From contig LNAC01000350.1 of NCBI GenBank assembly GCA_002007465.1, positions 114,014-178,013 on the forward strand: DNA of 64,000 nt, given 5' to 3'. The stretch is from Ailurus styani (taxonomy: Eukaryota > Chordata > Mammalia > Carnivora > Ailuridae). A model generated the notes under the pieces. That model had not been told where the DNA came from and ran no database searches. It saw nothing but the letters and a program-made list of their open reading frames with translations. Below, one piece after another: positions 12,770 through 25,380 of the stretch. Position 1 is the first letter of the stretch. Each line of letters starts with the position of its first letter. The position numbers and the translations under genes are program-made.

Positions 12770-14359
12770 TTTGATCATGCCCAATTTCAAGCAAATAAGT
12801 ACTGTGCCTACACGTGTACTCTATTACTAATATGGAAATACTTCAGTTCTTTGTTAATGTTACAAAAATTAGGACCTCTGACTTCCAACAGTAGAAATGA
12901 AAACATAGGCATATGTTTATAGCACATGAAATTTTTTAGTACTTTCATATCTGTCTCATTTCATTATTAACTTTATATGCAGGATATATAAATCTCATTC
13001 ACTTTGACAACTTTGAACCTCTTTGTTATGGAAGTTCTACTCCAACTTTGGACATTCATCTTTGGAACTAAAAAGTGTAGTGATGTGGTTTATAAAAACT
13101 CTCTGAACAATTAGAGGGTGGTGAGCACAGGAAAATGACAAGAGAGGAGAACTAACACTCACAATCAAGCACCTCCCAAGCTAAATGATGCCAATTATAT
13201 CCAGCTGGGAAATGCTATAAGCTGCTAACAGTGCAAAGCTTGGCTAGACTACAAGAGCTTTCCTCAACATCTGGTAGAGGTAAAGCTGACCTCACCACTT
13301 CGTGCCTGGGACAGGTAGACAAAAACCCAAGGAGATTAGCATCAATCTCATAAGATCAGATAGAGTGACTATTGGCTACATTCTTTGTTTTCAGGAAAAA
13401 AAATTTCTAAGCGGAGTAGCAGGTTTAAACAAAACAAAACAAAAGCTTTTTTTCTTTCTCCTGTAGTGAAACTTAGGCTTATTGCCTCTGGTTTGAGGCA
13501 GATAGTGAGTTACTTACACCCACGTGATTGCTTTCTGGTTGCATTTATGATTACTAGAATAGAATTACAAATACTTCACTATTACTTCCAGTCCTCAGCC
13601 AGATGTGAATCTGCTAAGTTAAACAAAGACTTAAACTTAAGATACTTAAGATTTTTTTTCCTATTACCTTTTTTCCCCTACTGGTATATGAAAAACAAGA
13701 AGTGAGTACTGATTAAGTTCTTTAAATCCAAAAATTAGTGAGGGTGGCACCACTTACTTTTGTAATTCCAAGACAAGCGTCCACTGCTACATAGGATAAA
13801 GTCCTGGGGTTTAGATTTCAGCTCTCAGAATCACAATCCCTAAAGAGTGTTCACTAGGAAGAAAAAGTAAAGAGTCTGCTCTAGAAACATTGCTCATAAA
13901 CTCCAAATACTTTTAGTTCTCCTTTTCACCCCTGAAGAATATATTCTCATGGCCCATATTTCATCTCTGACTTGGGATACCCAAAAAGGTAATTTTGAAA
14001 AGTGCTGTCTTTTCTTTCACATTAATTTTATTAGCTAGTTTAAAAGGGATAATTTGCCAAATTAGATGTTTTCACGTGTTCTTTTGTTGAGTAAGTGCAT
14101 CATCTATAAATAAGCTTCCTATTAAAATGTACTCAAAACACAGCTCAAAACAAAATGACTTGCTAAAATTAAGAGTTGTGATATTTGAGACTAACGTCGC
14201 CTTAATGCTGAAAACACACACAAAAAAGGACAAATTGGTTGAAACCTTCACAAGAATGGAAAATGTTTAATAAACTTAGAGTGGTGGGCTTATTAAACTA
14301 TAGTGTTATTTACAGCCATAATTCATCAACCACAAACACAATAATGTGTTTGCATGGCA
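12770..14359. other. Intergenic flank downstream of LHX8
   Basis: AT-rich unique sequence. Open frames at 13385-13705 and 14239-14775 lack protein-like character. Beyond 14.3 kb it merges into the LHX8 3' UTR on the minus strand. Confidence 0.4.
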
Positions 14360-14374
14360 TGCTACAACAGAAGC

Positions 14375-14380
14375 TTTATT
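14375..14380 (-). terminator. LHX8: Candidate LHX8 polyadenylation signal, distal
   Basis: AATAAA on the minus strand about 500 bp past the stop, followed by GCTTCTGTTGTAGC, a moderate GU-rich context. It may be used instead of, or together with, the proximal signal. Confidence 0.4.
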
Positions 14381-14659
14381 CAATTCATTCAGAAAACATT
14401 GGCAAAATAAATTTCAGTTGCAAATTCACAGATACAAGCTTCAAAGTATAAAGTTGTATATAACAAAAAATACAGGTAATATTTATAACAATAACTTACA
14501 GATACAAACTAATGATAAACTACAATTTCACAAAGGATTGTAAACATTTTGCACACTTGTCAGTCCTTTCTTTTAGGCAAAGTGCTCTTTTGATGACAAA
14601 TAAATTAACAGATACACACTACTGTGAACTATTTCCAGACAATACAAAAAAAAAGTTGA

Positions 14660-14665
14660 TTTATT
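14660..14665 (-). terminator. LHX8: Candidate LHX8 polyadenylation signal, proximal
   Basis: AATAAA on the minus strand, followed by a T-run and TGTATTGTCTGG, a good U/GU-rich downstream element. It lies about 213 bp past the stop. Confidence 0.45.
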
Positions 14666-14877
14666 TTCTTCTTGTAAACATAAATTTTACAAAAAATGAA
14701 GACTCAATAAAAGTGTCTTGCAGGCCAACTATAGATACATACCTGGTTAGCAAAGTGATGTTGAAAATGCTTTGAGTGTTAAATAAAAAATTAACATTAA
14801 TATCTTTTCAATGGTATTTTATACATAATAAATGACAAGATTATATCCTTGATCATTTCTATCCCTGAAAAAAGGAA

Positions 14878-14954
14878 TTAGGTATGACTTATTGGCAGTT
14901 GTGTCATTGAATGGGGTAACAAAGGCTGGAGTCCAAGAGTTGTTGGTGAATGAG
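14878..14954 (-). CDS. LHX8: LHX8 coding exon 9 (C-terminus and stop)
   Basis: Completes Ala353 (G/CT) and encodes residues 354-377, [12 protein letters not shown] to TQLPISHT, then TAA at 14880-14878. The acceptor ends TTATAG at 14955. This is the human-type LHX8 tail. The exon was found by reading the frame on from exon 8; it is too short to stand out as an open frame. Confidence 0.95.
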
Positions 14955-17900
14955 CTATAAAATAGAAAGAAATTTGTGGATCAGTTTTGTAGGGTGAATA
15001 AAACTGGGTTTAAACAAACAAAAACAATCCAAGGCAATGTGATTTCATTACTCATTATAGCTGAGGGCACCAAGCTACACTCATTCGCTAACCTCAGCAG
15101 AAGCATTAACTTATTCAGCGTAGTGAGTACAGTATTAAATGAGAATCCAGGAATAGTTTACCCCCAAAACCTTTTTTGGGGGCCATAAGCTTTTGACACT
15201 TTAATGTCCTCCATCCATACCCCATTCACTGCACTTTTACCCTGCAGCTAGAAAACACAAAATCTTTGTCTGCAGAGATGCTGTTAGCTTCCATATAAAG
15301 GTGTCTATAGGATGACCTCCAATTCTCCTTTATGAATGCTTAACCACCTCTTCCCTAAACATACATCAAAGCACATTTGACTCAGGCAACACTATAGTCA
15401 TTCATGTGAACACACACAATTTTAATGCTAGTATAATAGCAACAATGGTACAGGCTCTGGTTTTTTATTTAACCAAAACTTTAAATGAAGTTTCCATTCT
15501 CTGCAAGGTCTACGATGCTTCAAACCAAACCTCCCTCTGAGAGCAAGTAGGAAGCTGGCCAAAATTTTTAAAAATCTGTTGGAAGGCATCTGAAAGATAC
15601 CAAGATAATGATAAATTGCAAAGCAAGTCCCAGAAGAGAAGGGAAATAAAACGAGGCTACTTTCCACCATCTACCCCCCAAATTTAGCGACAATTTTAAA
15701 AGAAAGGGATGTGTGAGAGGCTGAGAATTTGAGCAGACTCCGAGGAGTTAGACTTTGGCTGGGAGATGGGGAACAAACACGAAGGATCAGGGACCACTGA
15801 AGAGAAGGCCTGGTTTAAAACAACAGGAACAAAATACAACAAAATGCAGGCTTTGTCTGGGATCCCAAAAGGCTAAATCCAAGTAGTGACCCAGAAATAT
15901 ACCAGCCTTCATGACAACTGATGCTCATTGGATTAAGTTGACCTTACCTTAACCTAACTTCCTGCCAGAGGCAAAACCAAATCCTCTCTGGTGGAGACCA
16001 TCCAGAGCTTCAAATTATTTCTAATTTTTCATACCAAACCGAACATTTGAAGTTCAATAAAAAATAAAAAGGCAAATAAGAAGACATGACTTGACTGAAA
16101 ACAAAGAGATCTAGATATTGGAGTTATTATACATAAACTTTAGTATAACTACAATTAATATAACTAATTTTATTAAGGAATAAAGTGGCAAAAATAGAAG
16201 ATTTCAGCAAAAAAGTGAAAACTATATAAGAGAATGAAATGGAAGTTCTAAAACTGAAGATACAATAATTGAAATTAAGAACTCAGTGGATGAGTTTTAC
16301 ACCATATTAGATAGAGACTTAGTGACCTGGAGATAGGTCAGAAGAAAATACCTAGACTAAAGCATGGAAGGTCAAAAGGCTGGAAAATATGGAATTTTTT
16401 CATAAGGAGCAGAAACGATATTTGAAGAAACAAAAACAGACTTTTCCATAATGAAATACATCAAACTACATACTCAAGAAGCATATCATTTTAATAAAAC
16501 TGAAGACCAAACACAAAGAGAAAAGCTGAGATAAAACATTTACTTTCAAAAGAGCAAGAATAAGACCAGTAACTGATTACCACAATAAGTAGCATCAGAT
16601 TAACTATCCATATTCTCAACAATAGAAACAAGAGAAGCCAGAAACCAATGTTATCTTCAAAGTACTGGGGAAAAAAAAATAGCTGCCAACCTAGAGTTTC
16701 ACATATACAATAAATACCATTAACAACTGCATTAAAACCAATACTTATGAATGAAACTGAGATGTGTAAGATTACTGAGCCAAAAACTCTAGAATATAAA
16801 AAAGTACTTAAAAATGGTCTAAGTAAATAGAAAAGACAAAGTTCATAAGATGGAAGGTGATATTATTAATATGGCAGTTTCTTACAAAGTGATCTAATAG
16901 ACTATATCAAAATTTCAAATTTATTTTTTGGTGGAAATTGACAAGCTGGTAAAATCTACGGAAATGCAAGGGTCAAGAATAGCCAATACAAACTTAAATA
17001 AAAATAAAGTAGGAAGATTTTTTCTACTGGATATCAAGGATTGTAGAACTTGAATAGTTAAAACAATAAGATATCAATATGAAAATATGTAGTCCAATAA
17101 AAGTGTACAGAAATTAACAACTATGATACATGAACAGTTGATTTATGAGAAATGTGTCACCACAAAACAGCTGGGAAATTGATATTTTAATCAATTAACA
17201 AAAGAGCTTTGCTTCCTATCTCATACTACATACAAAATTCAACTCCAGATGGACTGTAAATCTAAATGTCAAAGGTAAGATAAGTTTCAAGGAGATAACA
17301 TAAGAGGAATATGTTCACTATCTTTGAGGAGAAACAATTTCTTAAATAGGTTACAAAGAAAACACTGTCCATGAAGGAAAAAAGTGGATGAAATGAACTA
17401 CATTAAAATTAGGAACTTGTGCTCAATAAAACACCCTTAAGAGAGTAGAAGGCAAGCCAATGAATAGGAGGAGATATCATCAAAAACTTTCTATATGCAA
17501 AATATAGTAAGAACTAAGATAAATCAAGGAAAAAACAAAATGGACAAGCCAATAGACCAACAGCCAAAAGACAGGGAAAGGCTCTTCACAAAAAAAAGGA
17601 TATACAAATGTCCAGTGAAAACATGCTCAATCTCATTAGTCATGAGGGAAAAGCAAATTAGAATAATGAGCACTACCCAACCATCAAATTGGTTAAAATT
17701 AAGAAGTCACATCATACCAAGTGTTGGCAAGGATGTGGAGCACCTTGAACTCTCACATAGTGCTGGTCCAAGTATAAACTGGTTCAACCACTATGGGAAA
17801 CTGGCAGAATCAGCTGAAGTTGAACATATGGGTAGCCTATGACCCTAAGTTCCACTCCCAGTACATACCAAACAGAAGTGTGAATTAATGTGCTCCAAAA

Positions 17901-20900
17901 GGCATGTATGATAAAGCCCATAGCAGCATATTCATAAAAGCCTAAACATGCTCAAACACAAATGTTTATCAACCATAAAATGGTTAAATTGTGGTATATT
18001 CCTACAGTGGAATTCTATATAACAATAAAACAAATCACTGATTCTTGCAACAAATACAAGTGAATCTCACAAACAATGTAGTTGAAAGAAGTGAGATACA
18101 CAAGAATACATTCCATACGGTTCAGTTCATATAAAGCTCAAAAACAGGCAAAACTAAAACATTATTTTAGAAGTCAAGGCAACGATACTCTGGAGGAAGA
18201 GGATAATAATTGGAAAGGGATATAAGAGAGTTTTCTGGGGTGTTAATTATGTTCTACTACTTCATCTAGTATTTACACAGATATGTTCACTTTAATAATT
18301 CATCAAGCTGGATACTTGTTAACAATGTGTGCACTTTTATATATGTATGTTTTGCTTCAATAAAAAAGTTTCTTTAACAAAACTCAGTATACTAACTCTG
18401 ATCTAAAATTCTGAGTGTGCCATTTGCAATGATGTGGATGGAACTAGAGGGTATTATGCTAAGTGAAATAAATCAGAGAAAGACAGTTACCACATGATCC
18501 CTCATATACAGAATTTAAGAAACAAAACAGAGGATCATAGGGGAAGAGAGGAAAAAATAAAAGAAGACGAAATCAGGGAGGGAGACAAACCATAAGAGAC
18601 TCTTAATCATAGGAAACAAACTGAGGGTTGCCGGAGGGTAGGTGGGTGGAGGGATTGGTAACTGGGTGATGGGCATTAAGGAGGCCATGTGATGTAATGG
18701 CCACTGGGTATTATATGCAACTGATGAATCACTGAACTCTACCTCTGAAACTAATAATACACTGCATGTTAATTAATTGAATTTAAATAAATAATTAAAA
18801 CTCTGAGTATGAATACTTTCTCTGGCCATAAGAAAATAAATTATTTAACTATTAGGTGAAAACAACAAAAAAAGTTTTTTTCTAAGTAAAAATATCAAGC
18901 ACTAACAGTCATTATCAATATTTGTATTTTAGCTGTGAAGTGCGGGTTAAACTTGCCCCTTAAAATGTAGTCACAGAAATAAGAATGTTTGGACATTTCT
19001 GCTCCCTCCTGTACCCCCCAATTTTTCATCTATGAGGTAATATTTCAAAATATGCATCCTATCAATCAGCTAATATTAGCAGTTATCAGTTATTGTGCCT
19101 GGGCAACAGCTGTTAAAGGTTGGGATACCTACCATCCATGTAACTATGCAGCGCAGTTAGCATCGTCCCATCTTGGGGCACATAGGCAGAATAAGCCATT
19201 TCTTCTAACATGGGTGGAGACAGCCTGGAGGGTGGGACTGCGGTGACTGGGGCAGAGGAGGAGTGATTAGGACTGACGTGTTTCTTATGGCGTGCTCGAC
19301 AATTCTGAAACCACACCTGAGGGAGGAGAAAAGCAATGTAGGTACATCACATGTCAACTTCTGAGTACATTATCAACTCTTTTTTTTTTTTTTTTTTTTT
19401 AAAGATTTTNCAGAGAGGCAGGCAGAGAGAGAGAGGGGGAAGCAGGCTCCCCGCCAAGCAGAGAGCCCGATGCGGGCCTCGATCCCAGGACCCTGAGATC
19501 ATGACCTGGGCCGAAAGCAGAGGCTTTAACCCACTGAGCCACCCAGGCGCCCCATTATCAACTCTTTACAAAGAAATGAATCCTCAATTTCTCTACCATA
19601 GAAGCATGGTATATATCTAAACAAGCTTTTTATTTTTATTTAAGATTTTATTTATTTATTTGACAGAGAGAAAGAGAGAGAGAGAGTTAGAGAGGGAACA
19701 CAAGCAGGAGAAGTGGGAGAGGGAGAAGCAGGCTTCCCACCGAGCAGGGAGCCCAATGTGGGGCTCCATCCCAGGACCCTGGGATCATGACCTGAGCCGA
19801 AGGCAGATGCTTAAAGACTGAGCCACCCTGGCACCCCTAAACAAGCTTTTTAAATAGTTCTGTAGACAGAAGAGAAACATTTGCATAAATACCAATGGTC
19901 ATTTTCTTTGCTCATATAAAAACTATCTGGTGATTTACATAAAAGCCAATTCTATGCTATACCAGCATCTTCTAAAATAAAAAGGGAGGGAAGAAGTTCA
20001 AGAATCCCAGAGAAGTTTCCTTGACTTTCACTACTGGCATTTGGGACAAAAAGAAATATGGGGAAAAAGCCCTTTAAATCAGAACATAACAACAACAACA
20101 ACAATAAAAACTCAACTAAATGTACTCTTAGACACCTGCTGGACTTATTTCAAATCCTTTTCCAAATGACTAATATCCCCACTGAGAACTTAAAGCTTTC
20201 TACAAACCTCTTGATTCAGTTATTCCACTCACATTTTAACCTGCTGAGTTCAATTTCTCTTAGTGAATACACAGGCTATTCCCTAAGAAGTATGTTAAGG
20301 TCAGGCTTATAATAAAAAAAATGAGTAATACTTAAGCAGAATAAAATACATCTACTGGTGAAACAGTTCACAAAATGTAAAGAGCTAATCATCCTGTTGT
20401 CTACTCTATCACAGAAATAAAGGAAACAAATTCAAGGCAAGAATAGTTTTGCACCCAGGTCAGGATGAATGAATCTAGGCTGCACAGAACACTCCCAGTA
20501 ATTAATATGCCTGTGTTTTAACTCCCTGTTATTAGATAAAACTTGACTATAGAGTGTTACTCTATTAAAATTTCATAGCACTTTTTTTTTTCTATCACTC
20601 CAAACAGGTCTGTCATGAGAAGAAAGAAGAAGTGAAGGAATAAAGAGTTTAAGGAAATAAAGTTAACATTTTAGTGTCAGGGGAGGAGGTCAGGGAGAGA
20701 TCGGGGCATAAACCTCTGCCCAAGGCTGGTAGAAAGTTATTTGATGGCACAAGGGAATCAGGCCTGGAAAATGTAGAACAGAAAGCATCTGCAAAAAGAT
20801 TTATACAAAAAAGCTGACCTGGTTTCAGACACATCCTGCCCTTTAGACTCAAAAACAGAAGGCTAGCAAAGTACAAACTTCAGGGGTTAAAACTAAAGTA

Positions 20901-23900
20901 ATAAAAAGTGATCATGTAATAGAGTATGCAGCCCTGGGCAGGTGGATGAAAGGTAACACCCAAAGAATGTTTTAGGAACAAGATGTCGGCATATATCAAG
21001 GAAAAGGAGTGGGAAGTCACAGCCTTCTCTTCCATTTCTGGAGTATTAGACTCTTAGACACTTACACAGAGACTGAACCCAAAGTGTTCAGTCACAGTTC
21101 TCTCCACAGGCTCCTTAATAATAGGTGTCACTACTATCACTCACCTAGTCAAGAAGATATACTCACATGTTCTTGTAAAAGAAAGTACTGCCACCTACAT
21201 TTTCCCCAGCAGTACTCAGAAGACATGCACCCCAGTGGGCTATGTATAACCTAACAGACGTGCCACTATGGTTCCCAGAGTTTTTCCAAGATATCTTATG
21301 TCTCCAATAAATTATATACTGGATGGAACCTACTCAGTTGTATAAAAGAAAAATCCAGACTTTGGAAATCCATAATGTGAAAAAGACATGACATATCAGC
21401 AGAAAAACAACCTTAATGCTGATTCAAATAGCTCCTTGGAAAGATCATGAACAGGTAATCAGGTAGAGAGAGGTTTATAAACACAAAATGTCATGTAACT
21501 TGCACAGAAAAATGTAGTTGCCAATTCCAGACCATCAGAAAATAACTTCTAGCATGAGGGCAACCCAACTTCATTCAGAATTCAAACACAAGTCCTTCTG
21601 ACTCTCCTCACTGACTTAAAATTTCTTCTGTTTTGCAAACCTCCAAGAAGAGTTAAAATTTCTTCTGAACAACATACTTTAAAATGTTTTGAGTTCTAAG
21701 TTGTAAACTATATAAGCTAAGAACAGGTTATGTAGACATTCTGAAAAAGAAAAGACTAATCCATAAAATGGATCTCTGAGAAAGCCCAAGAGCCAAATAT
21801 CAGACTTTTATGTAGAAAAAAGATGGAATTTTAAATTATTGGAAAAGCATGGCATGATATTGATTTAGAAAAATCTGGCTAATTATTTGTGAGGAAAAAA
21901 GTGGTAAAATCCTACCTCACTAATAACCAAAAGTTTAATTCCAGAAAAAGTTAGATGTAAATAATTGGAGCCATAAACATTTAAGGGAAACAACAGTCAA
22001 TACTGATAAACTCTGTAGGTGAGGAAGCATAAAAAGGGCCAAAGCTGAAAGAAAAAAATATTGAGAGATTTGAAAACATAAAAATATAAGACTTGTGGGG
22101 CTCCTGGGTGGCTGTCACGTAAGTGTTTGACTCTTGTTTTCGGCTCAGGTCATGGTCTCAGGGTCGTGAGATCGACCCCCATGTGGTGCCCCACACTCAG
22201 GGAGAAGTCTGCTTGAGATTCCTTCCCCCTCCCTTCGCCTTCCCTTCTGCTCCTCCCTCCACTCATGCTCACTGTCTCTCTAAAATAAATAAATTAATTA
22301 ATTTAAAATTATATAAAAATATGTACATGCATATATTTATACATATATACATATATATAAAAGTTTTACGTGGAGAAAATAAATGAAAAAGAAACTGATG
22401 AACTCTGGAAGTTTAACATGATAAATAGAATAATAATCAGTAAGATGAAAAGGAACCACCCAATAGAAAAGTAGACTGAAAACATATAATTTCTTTTTTT
22501 CTTTTTTAAAGATTTAATTTATTTATTTGACAGAGAGAGAGAGATTACAAGCAGGCAGAGAGGCAGGCAGAGAGAGAGGAGGAAGCAGACTCCCCGCGGA
22601 GCAGTGAGCCCGATGCAGGGCTGGATCCCAGGACCCTGAGATCATGACCTGAGACGAGGGCAGAGGCTTTAACCCACTGAGCCACCCAGGTGCCCCTACA
22701 ATTTCTAGTTACAAAATAAGCAAACATGTTAAAGGTCATTGATAATCAAAGAAATATAAATAAAAATGATTTTCTACCAAAATTGGAAGGAATGTAAAAG
22801 AATGACTGTATTCAGGATTTTCATGGGTTGGTGAAAGGGAAATTGCATATGTAGCTCCTGGCAGAATAAACTGGTATGAACTTCTTGGATGGTGATTTTT
22901 GTACTATCAGTTAATCAGTTAAAGGCCCTAAAAATGTTTTATCTTTTGACTCAACAGCCCCACTTCTGGAAATTTATCATATGGAAACTAAGGAACAAGT
23001 GTGCAAGGTGTACATACAGTGTTATTTTTAGGATATGAAAATTTTTAGGATAATGAAAATTTGGAAATAAAGTAAATACATATACACACACACACAAATA
23101 ATATACATAATTGCATGGTAGTACTCCTTCCTTTGCTATCCTATAAAAAATGGTTAAATTCAATCCTCACATATTAAAAACCACCATCCAACAATATTAT
23201 TCTTCACGTTCTAGTACTTGGAATCAAGATAACTAGCCCATAATACTGGTGAGGTAAATACTTGGAAATTCTGTGACATTGTCTGGGGTCCTTACTTCTT
23301 CAAATAATAAGAAAAGCTCTCAGAAAATCCTTCATTTTCCTTTACTTCCAACTTCAAAATAATCTAAAAGATAGTACTCATGAACTGACTTAGCTGGAGC
23401 AGTCACTGTCATTGAAAGTATAGACTCTTAGATTAGAAGGAACCCTCAGCGCATTGAGTCTGTACTACCACAACAAAGGAAGCTCCATTTCTAGGCTTTG
23501 GAAACTCACTACCTCCAATGGCAGCCCATGTCATTTTTATAGACTTTGATGCTGAGAAAATTCTTCATCATAAGTGAAATCTGCTTTTTCCTTCATTTCC
23601 TTGGAAAGATCTGATTCTGCTCTCTGCAGGACAGTCTTCCACATATCTTTGAAGATACTTATTCTATTTATACCATTCCTTTTCTTACTATCTCATCTCC
23701 AGACAAATATTCCTGTTAGCACATGATTTCTAGTTCTTTCATGACCTTATTAACCTGTTCTAAAGGAAGTAGTCTGTTCAGATTGGTTTCTTGTTAGACC
23801 CCTTTTTAAAATTTGGCATTCTGAAATAAACACAATACTCTAGACATTTGAAAAGCACTGAGGTCTTAACGACCCAACCCCTCAGAGAACCTCATTACAC

Positions 23901-25349
23901 TGCAGTCAGCCACATTTATTGGGAATCTAAGTCTTTAGAGAAGCTGCAGTACCACCAGGTCTTTCCCAATCAGCTTCTTTGTATAGATGACTTAACTACA
24001 AAATACCTCAGTCTTAATAATAATAAATTGAAGAATGAGCACCCTATTTAAAAATATCAGGGGCCCAATTTAAGAAATAAAACATATATACAACATTAGA
24101 TTTTACCCCACCCCCCAACTAAATTTCACCTTGCTGGTTATGGTTACTTGCATTAATTCTGTAAACCTTTTTGAACCTTGAATGTTACTTAAAATTATTT
24201 TCCATTTCCCTGATTTCTCTATAAGATCTTGACACAGTTGGCCAGCTCCACCTTGAACATATTCCTTTGGCTTCCATGATGTTTTCTACCCGACTCATTC
24301 CTTAATCCCAGCTCTTATGACGTCCCTTTAAAATAGCACCTCTTACCCTCCTCTCTCTAAAGTCCATTCTTCTTGTTTTACTATGATCTCATTTCATTCT
24401 AAAGGATCTCTTACCCAATTTCATGGCATTGGATCTTTTTGTTTGAGTCCTGTTCATCTTTTAAATTATGTGTTTATATGCCCAACTGCCACCGTCACTG
24501 CATGAAGACAGAGCTAAAAGGAAATACATCTCCCTCCCAATTACCAAATCACCTTTCTTTGACTTGAATATTCCTGTCAATATCACTATACCTATGGATA
24601 CTATGACTTCAGATTTAAGGATCACCCTTCACTTCTCTCTCCCTCCCCATTATAGTGTCCAGGTCCTTTTCTTGTCTCTCTGCCACCAGCATGTACGCAA
24701 TAAAATGTTTCTCAATGAACTCTAGGTCACTACCATGTTTAAGTATCTTTTTAAAAAATCACTGCTTTGCTGGTCATCCCAACTAATCTGTGTATCTCTA
24801 ATCTAGCCTCTTCCAACCCTAATTCTTGCCATCTACTGCTACCAGCTACCGTGGCTTTCTCCTGCTCAAGACAGAACTCTATAGTCACAGGCCCCTGTAA
24901 GTTCAGCTGCAACAATTTCATCTCTCACAATTTGCAGATATAAAATTAACATTTCAATGAATTTGCTCTAATTCATCCTTCCCTAGCTTTGTTCATACCA
25001 CTCCTTAGGGTTGCTTTGAGCAGAGAATGAAGTAACTTGTACACAAAGTCATTTAACAATTGACAGCCCAGTCCAAGCAGGCTAATTATCAGGTTTAAAA
25101 AAAATTGATATAGAGTGTAAAGAGACCTTAAAATGGGAAGGCAATGCTTTAATATTTCTACAAACACACACATACACACACACTGAACATTCATAGAGAC
25201 CTAGAATAGACCTTTTGTATCTCCTGATTAACCATTAAAATAATCACCTGTATCACACGTCTGCTCAAGCCTGTCCTTTCTGCCAGTTTCTGGAGGGTCT
25301 GTGCATCTGGGTTGTTGTCCTGAGCAAATTGTGCTTGCATAACCTGTTT

Positions 25350-25380
<31 letters not shown>

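Larger units (their letters stand above)
14360..14877 (-). other. LHX8: LHX8 3' UTR (approximate)
   Basis: AT-rich, repeat-free sequence directly after the LHX8 stop on the minus strand. Two AATAAA signals occur at 14665-14660 and 14380-14375, giving 3' UTRs of roughly 0.2 or 0.5 kb. The true end cannot be fixed from sequence alone. Open frames on the plus strand here are shadows. Confidence 0.5.

Noticed and set aside
17495..17842. 115-codon plus-strand open frame
   Set aside because: Part of a decayed L1M ORF2 region, not a host gene.
19351..19620. 89-codon open frame containing an unknown residue
   Set aside because: It is a reversed Can-SINE read in one frame.
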